Shown here piece by piece: positions 8,287 to 17,742 of a stretch of 64,000 nt of DNA. Origin of the DNA: Fontivita pretiosa (lineage in GTDB: Bacteria > Planctomycetota > Phycisphaerae > Tepidisphaerales > Tepidisphaeraceae); the NCBI RefSeq assembly GCF_050410795.1, contig NZ_CP191258.1, positions 1,550,001 to 1,614,000 on the forward strand, given 5' to 3'. The translations under genes and the position numbers were made by a program. Under the pieces are notes generated by a model that was not told the origin of the DNA, made no database searches, and saw only the letters and a list, made by a program, of their open reading frames with translations. Position 1 is the stretch's first letter. Every line of letters starts with the position of its first letter.

Positions 8287-9240
8287 TCAATCCGGGTTCT
8301 GCGGCGGAAGATGCTCGGCGAAGATCTCTCCGCCACGGCGGCGAACCAGCAATCGACCGGGGAAGTGCTGCCGTGCGGGGGTTGCGGCGTCGCGCGCCAT
8401 GGCGATCAGCCTCGCCACCACCGACGGGTCGATCAGGTGCGCGGGCACACCGCGATCCAGCAGCCACCGCCGCGCCGATTCATACGCCAGGATCCCCGGC
8501 AGCCGCGCCAGCGTCGCCAGCTTCATCCGCTCGGGCAGCACCGGCGCCGCGGCCCGCGCCCAGTCGCGCAGCACCGCACACGCCTGCCCCAGTTCCAGCA
8601 GTGGCTGCACCAGCCCGGGCCGGCGCGATAACAGCATCCGGATTCGATTCCGCAGATAGATCGTCGAGCGGTTGCCGGGATCCTCCCGCCAGCTCAGATT
8701 TTGCTCGATCAGGTATTGCCTCAGTTGCTCGCGGCGCACGCCCAGCAGCGGCCGCAGCAGCACCAGTCCCCCCACCACCGTGCGCGGCGACATCCCGGCC
8801 AGACCGGCGTAACGCGAGTCGCGCAACAGCCGGTGAAAGATCGTCTCGGCCTGATCGTCGGCGTGATGCGCCAGGATCACGCCCTGCAAGTGATGCTGCG
8901 TGACGACCCGGCGGAACAACTCCAGCCGCAGCATGCGATACCGGGCCGAGGGATTGGCGGGCAGGCTATCCGGCGGGATGGTCGCTTCGAGTTCAGATCG
9001 AGTGGCGATGGTGCAGGGCAAAGCCCAGCGTTGTGCCAGTTCGCCAACGAACCGCGCATCGGCCGCGCTCTGCTCGCCGCGAATCTGGTGATCCAGATGC
9101 GCCACATGAAGCTGAAGATCGCTGCGCCCGCGAAGCAGCGCCAACAGCGCCACGCTGTCGGCTCCGCCGCTGACTGCCACTGCCCACCCCCCCGACGGCA
9201 CGGAGCTTACCGCGGAACTCAGCGATGCAGCCTCAGACAT
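8287..9240 (-). CDS. tilS: tRNA(Ile)-lysidine synthetase
   Basis: 317 aa. TilS attaches lysine to C34 of the tRNA-Ile (CAT) anticodon using ATP, so it reads AUA. The N-terminal PP-loop SGGADS is at residues 24-29. LDHQIRGEQSAADARFV and the HHADDQAETI motif are hallmark TilS sequences, followed by SRYAGLAGM and REDPGNRSTIYLRNRIR. At 317 aa it is the short form, lacking the C-terminal tRNA-binding domains of the roughly 430-aa enterobacterial enzyme. It starts 64 bases after the stop of the upstream zinc-ribbon gene and may be in one transcript with it. Confidence 0.95.
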   Translation of the reverse strand: MSEAASLSSAVSSVPSGGWAVAVSGGADSVALLALLRGRSDLQLHVAHLDHQIRGEQSAADARFVGELAQRWALPCTIATRSELEATIPPDSLPANPSARYRMLRLELFRRVVTQHHLQGVILAHHADDQAETIFHRLLRDSRYAGLAGMSPRTVVGGLVLLRPLLGVRREQLRQYLIEQNLSWREDPGNRSTIYLRNRIRMLLSRRPGLVQPLLELGQACAVLRDWARAAAPVLPERMKLATLARLPGILAYESARRWLLDRGVPAHLIDPSVVARLIAMARDAATPARQHFPGRLLVRRRGGEIFAEHLPPQNPD

Positions 9241-9304
9241 GCCCGCATTCTATCCGCCGGCGCCCTGCTGCGCCGCGTGGTCGGCGCGATCGCTGGCCGC
9301 TTGC

Positions 9305-10771
9305 CTACCTCGCCGCGGCGTTGGTGCTGTTCTGGAGGTTGCGCTTGGCCAGGTCCAGTCGAAGCTGCAAATCCGCCTGCCAGACGCTGCGGGGAAGCTG
9401 TTTGATCTGTTCGTAGCAGCGTACCGCCGAGGCGTAGTCGCCGCGGCCTTCGGCGTCCAGCGCCTGGTTGTACAGGCGGCGGGCTTCGCCGATCGCGTCG
9501 GCGGTCTGCACCGCGGGCGGAGCGGCCTGCGGTCGCGGCTCGGGCTTCAGGGTCGGCTGCGGAGAAGGGTTCTGCTGTGGCGGCGCAGACTGCCCCGACG
9601 GCGCCGCGGACGCGTGTTCCGGTGTTGTTTGCGCCGGCGTTTGTGGAGACTGCCTGACCACGGCTGGAGGCTCGCTGAGAAGCGATGACTGCCCGCTGCT
9701 GGGCGTCACTGTCTCGGACGGCGCGATCGGAGACTGAGGCCTGGCCTTGGCCGGGCGATTCGTCGGCGCGGGCGGCGAGCTGCTCCACGTCGGCCAGTCG
9801 ATCGCGTTCCATCGGGCTTGGATCGTCGCCCAGGCCTGCTGGGTCCACTGGATGGCGGGCTGACGGTACTGGGGCATGAAGTACCAGATACCCGCGCCTG
9901 CGGCGGCCAGGAGCAACACGAGCGCGACCAGAGTTTTGAGCAGCCAGCGTCTGGGCGAAGCGAGGGTGTCGGGGCTGGAGCCGCCATCCTGAAGCGCGTG
10001 GGCCAGCTCGAAGGCGGAGACGACCCGTCCGTCGGCGCTGCGCCAAACCGGCTCGCCGCGTGGCTTGCCCGCCGCGCTCGCCGACGCCGCCGACAGCTCG
10101 GCTCGCTTGCGGTTGAACTCGCGGACTCTGGCGGCGTGGCTGGCGGGGTTGTCGGCCGGCTCCACGCCGCCGGCGCCGGCCCCCGCCGGCGCCGCTCGCG
10201 ACTCCAGCAGCACGTCCGGATCGGGCGGCGGCTGCTGCGATCGCTGGCAGTATGGACAGATGCTCGCCGTGCGCTCAATCGATCCACTACAACTGTAGCA
10301 CAAGCCAAATTCCCGGCTCACGCCGCGAACGTGCGCCGCGAATCGCCAGAGCTGGTGCGTTGTCGGACCCCGAATGACCGATCGCGCCGTGACCTGCCCC
10401 TTATGGATCAGTGCCAGCAGCGTCGCGTACTTCATCCCCGGCGCCGCGGGGTTGCGCGACTGGAGCACATACCAGGGCCCGATGCGCGCCTTGGTCGCCT
10501 GACGTGTCGCCGGCGTGTCCTCCATCGTGCAGTGCGGGCATGGCTCCGGACCGCCTGCGTACTGATGGCCGCAGTACGGGCACACGTGCCTGCCCACCAG
10601 CATCTGGCGAAGCTGTTCCCTGGCGGCGTCGCGCTGCTGGTGCTGGTCCCGTGCCCCGCCGTTGTCGGCAGAGACCGGAACGCCACTGGTCGTTTCAGTT
10701 GCACGACTCATGGGCTGTTGGTCCGAGATCGATTGTTCAACAAAAGGGTCCGTCATACCGGATCGACCCAT
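9305..10771 (-). CDS. Membrane protein with two zinc ribbons, GYF-like region and TPR-like tail
   Basis: 488 aa. A first zinc ribbon has cysteines at about residues 64, 67, 78 and 81 (CPYCGHQY...CPHC). Next comes a GYF_2-like segment (GPWYVLQSRNPAAPGMKYATLLALIHKGQVT) and a second ribbon (CYSCSGSIERTASICPYC). One membrane helix lies near residues 270-295 (TLVALVLLLAAAGAGIWYF), then a Pro/Gln/Ser-rich linker and a final helical hairpin (EARRLYNQALDAEGRGDYASAVRCYEQI) that reads as one TPR. The layout suggests a cytoplasmic sensing or scaffold region, a membrane crossing and an extracytoplasmic tail. Function not recognised. ATG 10756 is an alternative start; GGAAGGG abuts the chosen ATG. Confidence 0.7.
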   Translation of the reverse strand: MGRSGMTDPFVEQSISDQQPMSRATETTSGVPVSADNGGARDQHQQRDAAREQLRQMLVGRHVCPYCGHQYAGGPEPCPHCTMEDTPATRQATKARIGPWYVLQSRNPAAPGMKYATLLALIHKGQVTARSVIRGPTTHQLWRFAAHVRGVSREFGLCYSCSGSIERTASICPYCQRSQQPPPDPDVLLESRAAPAGAGAGGVEPADNPASHAARVREFNRKRAELSAASASAAGKPRGEPVWRSADGRVVSAFELAHALQDGGSSPDTLASPRRWLLKTLVALVLLLAAAGAGIWYFMPQYRQPAIQWTQQAWATIQARWNAIDWPTWSSSPPAPTNRPAKARPQSPIAPSETVTPSSGQSSLLSEPPAVVRQSPQTPAQTTPEHASAAPSGQSAPPQQNPSPQPTLKPEPRPQAAPPAVQTADAIGEARRLYNQALDAEGRGDYASAVRCYEQIKQLPRSVWQADLQLRLDLAKRNLQNSTNAAAR

Positions 10772-11125
10772 CCCTTCCGGGACCTGGGCTACCCCGGCTC
10801 GCTAGGCGCAAGCGGTCGGCTGGCGAGCGTGCACACCCGTACCGTTCAAGCCACAAGGCTACAACGATCCGCGCGGCTCGTCCACCACCGCCGGCGACTG
10901 CGGCGATGAATGTACCGGCGGCGAGGCCGGTTGGCCAAAAAAGCGCCCGCCCGCGCCGTGACCGGTTGGCCACCGTGGCCGTGCCAGCGCGCAGTCCCTG
11001 TGCATGTAGGGACTCTGACGGCGGCACAAGGTTACACCAGCTTTGCGAAATTGCCTGGCCGGGCCAAGTCCTCTTTCGAAAAACGCCTGCCGCGACAATT
11101 TGCAGCACCCCTGCCGGCGGGTGCG
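10772..11125. other. Intergenic region with one hairpin
   Basis: 354 bases between the EamA transporter and the zinc-ribbon gene, both on the minus strand. It must hold the 3' end of one and the promoter of the other. AGTCCCT (10993-10999) and AGGGACT (11008-11014) form a perfect 7-bp stem with an 8-base loop, without a T-run. No convincing gene or other motif seen. Confidence 0.5.
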
Positions 11126-12136
11126 TCATTTTCGCCCCGCCCGTATTCCCGATCCCCACAATTCCACAAGCAAATTCGCCGCCAGAATCAACCCCGCCCC
11201 AACCATTTGCATCATCCCAAGCCTGCGTCCGACAAGAATCCAGGCATAGGTGGCGGCAAAAATCGGCTCGGTCAGGTAGATCAACGTCGCGCGCGTCGGG
11301 TCAACCCTGGGCTGAAAATAGAACATCAGGCCGAATGAAACGATCGTCGGCAACAGCACCAGCAGCACCAGGTGGGTCCAGACCTGACGATCGGACAGGA
11401 TGCTGTTGACGGCGGCGGGTTCCATCAGATGTCTGCCTGACGGCACCAGCGCGCAGGCGAGCAACCCGACCGCGCCGACAAGCAGGAACTGCCCGGCGGT
11501 CAGTCTCGCCGGATCGTCGCGTGGCGTGAGCAAGTTCAGGGCGATGATGTGAAACGAGAAGGCGATGGAGCAGGCCAGCCCCAGCGCCTCGCCGACCCCG
11601 ATCCCGCCGGGCATGGCGCCGGTCATCAGCCAGATGCCCCCGCCCGCCAGCGCGATGCCGAACCAGAAGATCCGTTGCGGCGGTCGTCGCATCGCCAGGG
11701 TCATGATCGCCGGGACCCACAAAATCGTCAGGCTGGTCAGAAACGCGCTGACGGCCTCGCTGGTTCGATCCAGACCGAGCACTTGGAGCACCAGTCCGCC
11801 GCTGAGCAGCAGACCCAGCACCAGCGAACGGCGCAGGCTCGGCAGCGACCAGCCGCGGCGCGATCGTGGAAAGATGGCCAGCCACAGCAGCCCCGCCAGC
11901 AGAAAACGACACCCCATCAGCAGCAGCGGCCCCATCGCCGCGTGGGCACCGGCGCCCGAAAGCCGGTTGATCGCGTCACCACTGGCCTTTGCCCAGGCGA
12001 AGCTCGATCCCCACACCACCGTCGCCAGCAGGAGGGCGGCCTCGGCGAGGCGGTCAGCGGAACGCGGCCCGGGGATCGGCTGCGGCGGCACTGGGGCGGT
12101 GTCTGTCGCCGGAGTTGCACACTGAGCGGTGTTCAT
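11126..12136 (-). CDS. EamA-family (DMT superfamily) transporter
   Basis: 336 aa with about ten hydrophobic helices arranged as two EamA repeats. The first opens with LAEAALLLATVVWGSSFAWAK and the second with GEALGLACSIAFSFHIIALN. The C-terminal IYLTEPIFAATYAWILVGRRL is the conserved P-E-P/F region of drug/metabolite exporters. Inner-membrane exporter of an unknown small metabolite. It starts 18 bases after the stop of the upstream membrane-protein gene, so the two are probably co-transcribed. Confidence 0.87.
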   Translation of the reverse strand: MNTAQCATPATDTAPVPPQPIPGPRSADRLAEAALLLATVVWGSSFAWAKASGDAINRLSGAGAHAAMGPLLLMGCRFLLAGLLWLAIFPRSRRGWSLPSLRRSLVLGLLLSGGLVLQVLGLDRTSEAVSAFLTSLTILWVPAIMTLAMRRPPQRIFWFGIALAGGGIWLMTGAMPGGIGVGEALGLACSIAFSFHIIALNLLTPRDDPARLTAGQFLLVGAVGLLACALVPSGRHLMEPAAVNSILSDRQVWTHLVLLVLLPTIVSFGLMFYFQPRVDPTRATLIYLTEPIFAATYAWILVGRRLGMMQMVGAGLILAANLLVELWGSGIRAGRK

Positions 12137-12154
12137 CGGCCGTAGCTGGCAGGT

Positions 12155-13384
12155 TCAATGGGAGGTCCCGGCGCGATCGGCTGTGCCGTGGCCGGCGGGC
12201 TCGGAGGCTTCGCGAAAGTCGAAATACGCACGGACCAGATCGCGATAGGCATCGGGCACGCGACCGGATCGCAATGCCTCGACGGCCGCGGCGCGATCCG
12301 CCGACCAGCTCGCGCTCTGCCAGGGCGCAACCCGTGCTGCGCCGGGTTCATGCCCTGCGCGACCTGAGATGCCGGAATGCGCGCCCCGGTTGATTGCGGA
12401 CTGGTCCGCAGTATTGGTCGTGCCCAAGCCGCCTGATTCGACCGTGCCGTCCGGATCGGCCACCGACTGATTCCAAAGCGCAAGGCGCAACGCCTGCGAT
12501 TGACCGTCGGAACTGCGTCCCGCGCGTGTGCCGGCGGCGTCATCGCGATCATCCGAGGCAGCGCTTGACCGATCGGAATCGCGCGCCTGTGCAGACAGAG
12601 TCGCTGAGGAGTCTTCGTTTGGCGAATCGGCATTGACTGTGTCCTGTTGGCGCCCGGCTGAACCTTCGCCTGCGGTTGTGTGGGAAGTGGCCAGTGTCGG
12701 CGGAGGGTTTCCGTGAGCTGTTGGCGGTGATGGTTGATCGTCTGAGTGGCTCTGCATCGCGTGTTGTCCCGTGTCGGCAGCCTGGCGTGCCACAGACGCC
12801 TGTGGCGCCGACCAGATCATCGTCAAGGTGATGACCAGGGCAGCGAGGATTCCGATGCTGCCCCAGGCGCGCCCGCCCAGCCGCCGCACGATCAGTTCCG
12901 CAGGCGAATGTTCGCGGCAGCGAGCATCGGCCAGGGCGATCACCGCATCGCCAAACGCCGCGTCGGTCCGGGTATTACAGCTCAGTGCCGTGCTGAGCAG
13001 CTCGTGCCAACCGAGTTGGTGATCGAGCTGGAGAGCGGTCTGAAGGTGTGTGGGTCGGTGAAGCAGTCCGGCGAGCAGTCCCGTGGCGGCGCCCAGACCG
13101 ATCAGGGTGGCGGCGAAGCCAAACCCCGGTTGCCCGCGCCACAACAGCACCGGCACCAGCAGCAGCGCCACGCCCGCGCCCGCCGCCGCGCCGACTCCAG
13201 CCGACTCTACCGCGCGCCACAGCGCCCATCGTCGTCGCGCGCGATTGACGAAGCGTTGATGTTCGAATCTCACGCTCACGGGGGATATTAGACCATGCGC
13301 TGCCGGGCGGGTGAAGCGGCAGGCAAAGTTTGTCGATGTGGGCGTGGGCATCGCTTCGGACAATGTCCTGGGTAGTACGGGCAT
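12155..13384 (-). CDS. Unknown membrane protein with acidic, low-complexity C-terminal half
   Basis: 409 aa from ATG 13384. A GTG at 13279 (VSVRFEHQRFVNRARRRW) is a plausible later start giving 374 aa, and neither has a clear ribosome site. Hydrophobic segments near AGAGVALLLVPVLLW, FGFAATLIGLGAATGLLAGLL and GSIGILAALVITLTMIW suggest two membrane hairpins. Between them is TALQLDHQLGWHELLSTALSC, a helical stretch. The C-terminal half is Ser/Asp/Gln-rich and probably disordered. No family recognised. Likely co-transcribed with the EamA transporter. Confidence 0.6.
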   Translation of the reverse strand: MPVLPRTLSEAMPTPTSTNFACRFTRPAAHGLISPVSVRFEHQRFVNRARRRWALWRAVESAGVGAAAGAGVALLLVPVLLWRGQPGFGFAATLIGLGAATGLLAGLLHRPTHLQTALQLDHQLGWHELLSTALSCNTRTDAAFGDAVIALADARCREHSPAELIVRRLGGRAWGSIGILAALVITLTMIWSAPQASVARQAADTGQHAMQSHSDDQPSPPTAHGNPPPTLATSHTTAGEGSAGRQQDTVNADSPNEDSSATLSAQARDSDRSSAASDDRDDAAGTRAGRSSDGQSQALRLALWNQSVADPDGTVESGGLGTTNTADQSAINRGAHSGISGRAGHEPGAARVAPWQSASWSADRAAAVEALRSGRVPDAYRDLVRAYFDFREASEPAGHGTADRAGTSH

Positions 13385-13734
13385 TGCTGCCCGAGACTCT
13401 CGTGCTGGCGGTTTGTGGTATCACGGGCGTCTGGATGTGGGCCGAAGCGATTCGCACGAGCGGGACGTTCGTGCCACGGGTTGAGTGCCAGGGGCTGCGT
13501 GCGACGCCGCTTACTCACCGGTGCGGCGCAGAATCTGCGAATCGGCGCGGGTAATTCTTGTGTCAAGCTGGGGGAATCTGTTATCTTTCGCTGCTGCGGG
13601 CTACTGCGGGGTTGTGACGGGATCGACGGGTTGTTGGCGCCGTCGTGGGCTTTGGCGGCGCATGAGGCTGTCCCCCCAGTCGGGTCCCCGCGTGGTCTTG
13701 CCGGTCATGTTTCACACCTTTGAGGACCTGTTGT
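13385..13734. other. Intergenic region between divergent genes
   Basis: 350 bases separating the minus-strand membrane-protein gene from the plus-strand beta-helix gene. A promoter-like pair TTGTGT (13558-13563) and TATCTT (13582-13587), 18 bases apart, points toward the beta-helix gene. GAGG at 13722-13725 is the ribosome site for ATG 13735. Nothing else is recognised. Confidence 0.4.
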
Positions 13735-15318
13735 ATGCGTACCCCACCACGCACCGGCCGTCATGCGCGCGGGTTTCCGCGGTCCAGTCATCCAGGCTTG
13801 ATTGATCGACGCCGGCTCCAGCCGCCGCCAGCAGCCTCGCTGGAGACGCTGGAGCCGCGACAGTTGCTGGCGGTCTTGAACGTCAACGACTTCGGCGCCA
13901 CGCCCAACGGCGGCACCGACGACCGCGGCGCGATTCTGGCCGCCATCAACGCCTCGGCGCCGGGAGATACCATCCTGTTTCCCGGCGGAACCTACAACAT
14001 CACCCAGCCGATCGTGGTCAAGGGAGGCGGCCGAATCTACAAGGGCGCCAACGGCGCGACCATCGTGAGCAATGGCGCCGGCAAACGGGTGTTCCATCTG
14101 GTGGAGAACAACGCGACGTTCTCGCAGCTCACCTTCCAGGGCGCCGGACTGTTCATCGACCGCACCAACTCTTCCCAGAGCGGCATGGTCCAGGGCGTGA
14201 TCGTCGATAACTGCCGCTTCAACGTCCAGGGCGGCGGAAATGGCATCGAGTTCACCGTCGGACTGCGAAACAGCCGAATCACCAACAATACCTTCAATCC
14301 CATCAACGGCGACAACGGAATCTACGGCTACAACTGGGACAACCTGGTCATCGCCAACAACGAGTTCTACAACGGCAACGAAGGCATCCACCTGATCGCG
14401 CATTGGGATCCTTCGCCCAACCTGCTGATCGAACAGAACTATTTCTCCGGCCTGAGGCGGATGGGCATCGAGATTCAGGGCGGCGGGGTGAACACCATCA
14501 TCCAAGACAACTTCTACGAGAATCCCTCGCTCAGCCCGCGGTATAACGACAACCTCAGTTGTTTTGCCTACTCAATCATCTGCGATCGCAGCCAGAACAC
14601 GATCGTCAGGCGCAATACCTCGATCGCGCCGCAGCGTCCGGACGGCACGGGCGTGCGAGTGATCTTCGAGCTGGGAGGATTCAACCTTCAGGCGTACGAC
14701 AACTACAGCTACGGGGGCAATCACGTGGTGGCGGTCAACGGGACCAACGCCACCGGCGTCGTCCGCGACAACCGCTTCAGCAACTACCTCATCGGTCCGT
14801 CCAATGCCAACGGCGCCAAGGTCGTGTTCATCAACAACGGGCCGAATGTGCCGCTGACGTGGGATATCAACCGCGGCCGGCCGTATCCCAACCAGCGCTT
14901 CGGTGAGGCGCCGCCCGTGGGCGAAGCGCCTGAAAGTCCCAGCGCGCTGTCGTATCAGGTGCAGAGCATCAGCGTGGTCAACTTGTTCTGGACCGATGAG
15001 TCAGACAACGAGCTGGGATACCGCATCGAAGTACTCTCTGACGACGGGACGAGCTGGCACGATCTGGCCAGCGTTGGAGAGAACGTGACCAGCTTCACGG
15101 TGACCGGGCTGAACGGCACGCGAACGTACACTTTCCGCGTGCGCAGTTACAACCAGTTCGGGGTGTCCGATCCGTCCAACGCGGTTCTGGTGGCGATGCC
15201 GCGGGTGGACATCATCACCAATGAAGACCTGGTCAATGAGCTGACGCCGATCGGTGACCGCCGCAACACGATCGGGGCGGTGCGTGATCTAACCGACCCG
15301 CGTTCGTTTGAGGTCTGA
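13735..15318 (+). CDS. Secreted right-handed beta-helix protein with LEPR-XLL motif and fibronectin III domain
   Basis: 527 aa. GAGG 9 bases upstream supports this ATG over TTG 13720. The sequence LETLEPRQLLA near residues 41-51 is the planctomycete LEPR-XLL N-terminal signal. NVNDFGATPNGGTDDRGAI is the opening of pectate-lyase-like (GH28/PL-type) beta-helices, and the middle has periodic N-rich rungs (IVDNCRFNVQGG, RITNNTFNPI, VIANNEFYNG). Residues about 400-495 form one fibronectin III domain (SVVNLFWTDESDNELGYRIEV...YTFRVRSYNQFG). Probably exported and polysaccharide-associated. No catalytic residue set was assigned, so lyase or hydrolase activity is only possible. It lies just upstream of the EPS operon. 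Confidence 0.82.
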   Translation: MRTPPRTGRHARGFPRSSHPGLIDRRRLQPPPAASLETLEPRQLLAVLNVNDFGATPNGGTDDRGAILAAINASAPGDTILFPGGTYNITQPIVVKGGGRIYKGANGATIVSNGAGKRVFHLVENNATFSQLTFQGAGLFIDRTNSSQSGMVQGVIVDNCRFNVQGGGNGIEFTVGLRNSRITNNTFNPINGDNGIYGYNWDNLVIANNEFYNGNEGIHLIAHWDPSPNLLIEQNYFSGLRRMGIEIQGGGVNTIIQDNFYENPSLSPRYNDNLSCFAYSIICDRSQNTIVRRNTSIAPQRPDGTGVRVIFELGGFNLQAYDNYSYGGNHVVAVNGTNATGVVRDNRFSNYLIGPSNANGAKVVFINNGPNVPLTWDINRGRPYPNQRFGEAPPVGEAPESPSALSYQVQSISVVNLFWTDESDNELGYRIEVLSDDGTSWHDLASVGENVTSFTVTGLNGTRTYTFRVRSYNQFGVSDPSNAVLVAMPRVDIITNEDLVNELTPIGDRRNTIGAVRDLTDPRSFEV

Positions 15319-15581
15319 GCTGGCGAACAAACGCCGGCAAGTGTCCGCAAGACGTTAGCGGGCATAGCCTTATTGTCGTTCACGTGGGCTGCCTTTTGTG
15401 CCGCCAGCGAGGTGCTGCGCGCAACGGAAACACCCCTACCGCCGGCACTTTTGGAACAGTTTTTGTAACCTGCGGCAGCGTGCCGGCGCCCTTAGGTCAT
15501 TCCATTTGTCGGCCCGCCGCCGATATCGTAAGGTGAAACGGCCTGGTTCCCGTGTGCCAACCGGGAGGTCGGGAAGCTGGA

Positions 15582-17630
15582 ATGCGTGAGCGTCAGGACA
15601 TCGTCCTTCGGCCGTACTACCCCCCCGCCGGGGCTGCCCCAGCGGCGCCGTACCTGCCGCAGCCGTACGGTTACGGTTCGGCCCTGCCTCCGGAGGTCCC
15701 AGAACCCTCGCTGCTGCGACCGATTCTGCGGCAGTGGTGGATGGTGCTGCTGTTTGCGCTGTTCGGGTTCGCCATGGCGATGGCCTACGTGAAGAACACC
15801 ACGCCGCTGTACACCGCCTACGCCAAGATCTACCTTCCCCCGACACCGACCGAAGTGGCCAACGCAATCGGCGGCATCGAGCGCGGCAGTTTTCTACAGA
15901 CCCAGGTGGAGGTGATTCGCAGCACGCCGATCCTCAGCCGCGTCGCTGATACCCCCGGCATTCGCGGGATGCGAACCTTCCTGCCCGCCAACGGCAACCC
16001 CGTCCTGTTCCTGCGCGACGAGCTGGACGTGCAACTGGAACGAAAAACCGACCTGATCGTCATCGCGCTTCAGTCGCCCCACCCCGATGAGGCCAGGACC
16101 ATCGTGGAGACGGTGGTGAAGGCGTACAAGGCGTATGTGCAGGAGGAGCGAAACGATCGCACCACCGGACTGCTGAAATCGCTGGAAGACAAAAAGGCCG
16201 AACAGGATCAGCAGGTCGCGGCGCTTCAGCAGCAGATACGCGAGTTCCAGGTCAAGAACCCGACGATCAGCCGGCAGACCGGCCAGGATGTGATCGGCCT
16301 GCGCGATCTGGAGACGATCAGTTCCCGGGTGATGGATGCTCAGTTCCGGCTGCTTGACGCGCAGGCGTTGTATGGCCCGGGGCATCCGGTGGTCAAGAAG
16401 CTCGAGCAGCAGTTCGGCGATCTTCAGCGGCTGTACGAGGAACATTCCGAGCGCTACATGCGGCAGAATTCCAAAGCCGGACAGCTTCAGCAGATGCTGA
16501 GCGAGCTGGAGCAGAAGCAGGAGTTTGCCCGCCGGCTGACCGAACGCATACGCGAGCTGGAGACCAGCGTCGCCGGACGAAAGCTCATGCAGATCGACGA
16601 GGTTGATCCGCCGCGAGTCTCTGAGTTTCCGACCTGGCCGCAGACGAACCGGATCCTGGCCGTGGCGATCGTCGCCGGCGTGCTGCTGGGGGCGGGACTG
16701 GCGCTTTTGCGGGACCGGCTGGACGGACGGCTGCGAAGCGTCGAGGAGATCCAGACCATCATCGGCCTGCCCATTCTGGGCGTGGTGCCGGCGATGAGCG
16801 GTCGTCGCACCGCCGTCGCCCGCGCCATGACCGTGCATCTGGACCCCCGGTCGGTGGTGGCCGAAAGCTACCGCACCATCCGAACCGCCGTGTACTTCGG
16901 CACCAACGGCACGGCCTGCAAGACGCTGCTGATCACCAGCCCCGAGCCCGGCGACGGCAAGACCACCAGCGCATCGAACCTGGCCATCGCCATCGCCCAG
17001 ACCGGACGCAGCGTGCTGCTGCTGGATGCGGATTTCAGAAAGCCCACCCAGCACAAGAACCTGGACATCAAGGACGCGGTGGGGCTTTCCAGCGTGCTGG
17101 CCGGACGCGAGCCGCTGGAGCGGGCGATCCAGCGTACCGGCGTGGAGGGGCTGGACATCCTGCCCTGCGGCCCGATCCCCGCCAACCCCAGCGAGATCCT
17201 CAACAGCCGGGAGTTTGGCGAGCTGATCGACACGCTGGCCACACGCTATGACCACATCATCTTCGACAGCCCGCCGGTCAACGCGGTGACCGATGCCCGG
17301 ATTCTGGGCGCGGTGTGCGACGCGACGATCCTGGTGCTGCGTGCGGACAAGTCCACGCGCAAGGCCGGCGAGCACGCCCGCAACGCCCTGCTGAGCGTTG
17401 GCGCCCGGCTGCTGGGGGCGATCGTCAACGACGCCCCGCGTCGCAAGGGCTATGAAGTCTACGGCGGAGGGTATTACTACGGCGGGGACTACGCCTGCAC
17501 GCCGCCCGCCTCCGCCAGCCGCCGTCTGGCGGCTCCCCGAGCCGTAGATTCCAGCGAGGACCAGGACCAGACCGAACAGGATTCGCAGCAATCCAATCCG
17601 GCGACTCGCCGCCGCCGGGATATCGCCTGA
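15582..17630 (+). CDS. Polysaccharide chain-length/tyrosine autokinase (Wzc/BY-kinase type)
   Basis: 682 aa. GGGAAG upstream supports this ATG; a GTG at 15552 adds 10 residues. An N-terminal Wzz domain has membrane helices near residues 45-65 and 357-375, with a long coiled coil between (KKAEQDQQVAALQQQIREFQ). The cytoplasmic BY-kinase has Walker A (SPEPGDGKTTSA, about residue 453), Walker A' (VLLLDADFRKP) and Walker B (HIIFDSPP). The C-terminus has a tyrosine cluster (YEVYGGGYYYGGDY, residues about 622-638), the expected autophosphorylation site. Both domains are in one chain, as in proteobacterial Wzc. It heads the EPS operon and should control polymer length and export. No outer-membrane Wza-like gene is present in the window. 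Confidence 0.92.
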   Translation: MRERQDIVLRPYYPPAGAAPAAPYLPQPYGYGSALPPEVPEPSLLRPILRQWWMVLLFALFGFAMAMAYVKNTTPLYTAYAKIYLPPTPTEVANAIGGIERGSFLQTQVEVIRSTPILSRVADTPGIRGMRTFLPANGNPVLFLRDELDVQLERKTDLIVIALQSPHPDEARTIVETVVKAYKAYVQEERNDRTTGLLKSLEDKKAEQDQQVAALQQQIREFQVKNPTISRQTGQDVIGLRDLETISSRVMDAQFRLLDAQALYGPGHPVVKKLEQQFGDLQRLYEEHSERYMRQNSKAGQLQQMLSELEQKQEFARRLTERIRELETSVAGRKLMQIDEVDPPRVSEFPTWPQTNRILAVAIVAGVLLGAGLALLRDRLDGRLRSVEEIQTIIGLPILGVVPAMSGRRTAVARAMTVHLDPRSVVAESYRTIRTAVYFGTNGTACKTLLITSPEPGDGKTTSASNLAIAIAQTGRSVLLLDADFRKPTQHKNLDIKDAVGLSSVLAGREPLERAIQRTGVEGLDILPCGPIPANPSEILNSREFGELIDTLATRYDHIIFDSPPVNAVTDARILGAVCDATILVLRADKSTRKAGEHARNALLSVGARLLGAIVNDAPRRKGYEVYGGGYYYGGDYACTPPASASRRLAAPRAVDSSEDQDQTEQDSQQSNPATRRRRDIA

Positions 17631-17742
17631 ACGTTGAGTGAGGTTGAAGAACCGATCGTGGCAGCGCCTCGCGGACCCTCGAGTGACGTCTGCACTGTGA
17701 GATTCGAGTTGTTTTGCAAAACTCGCGAGGGAGAAAAGAGGT

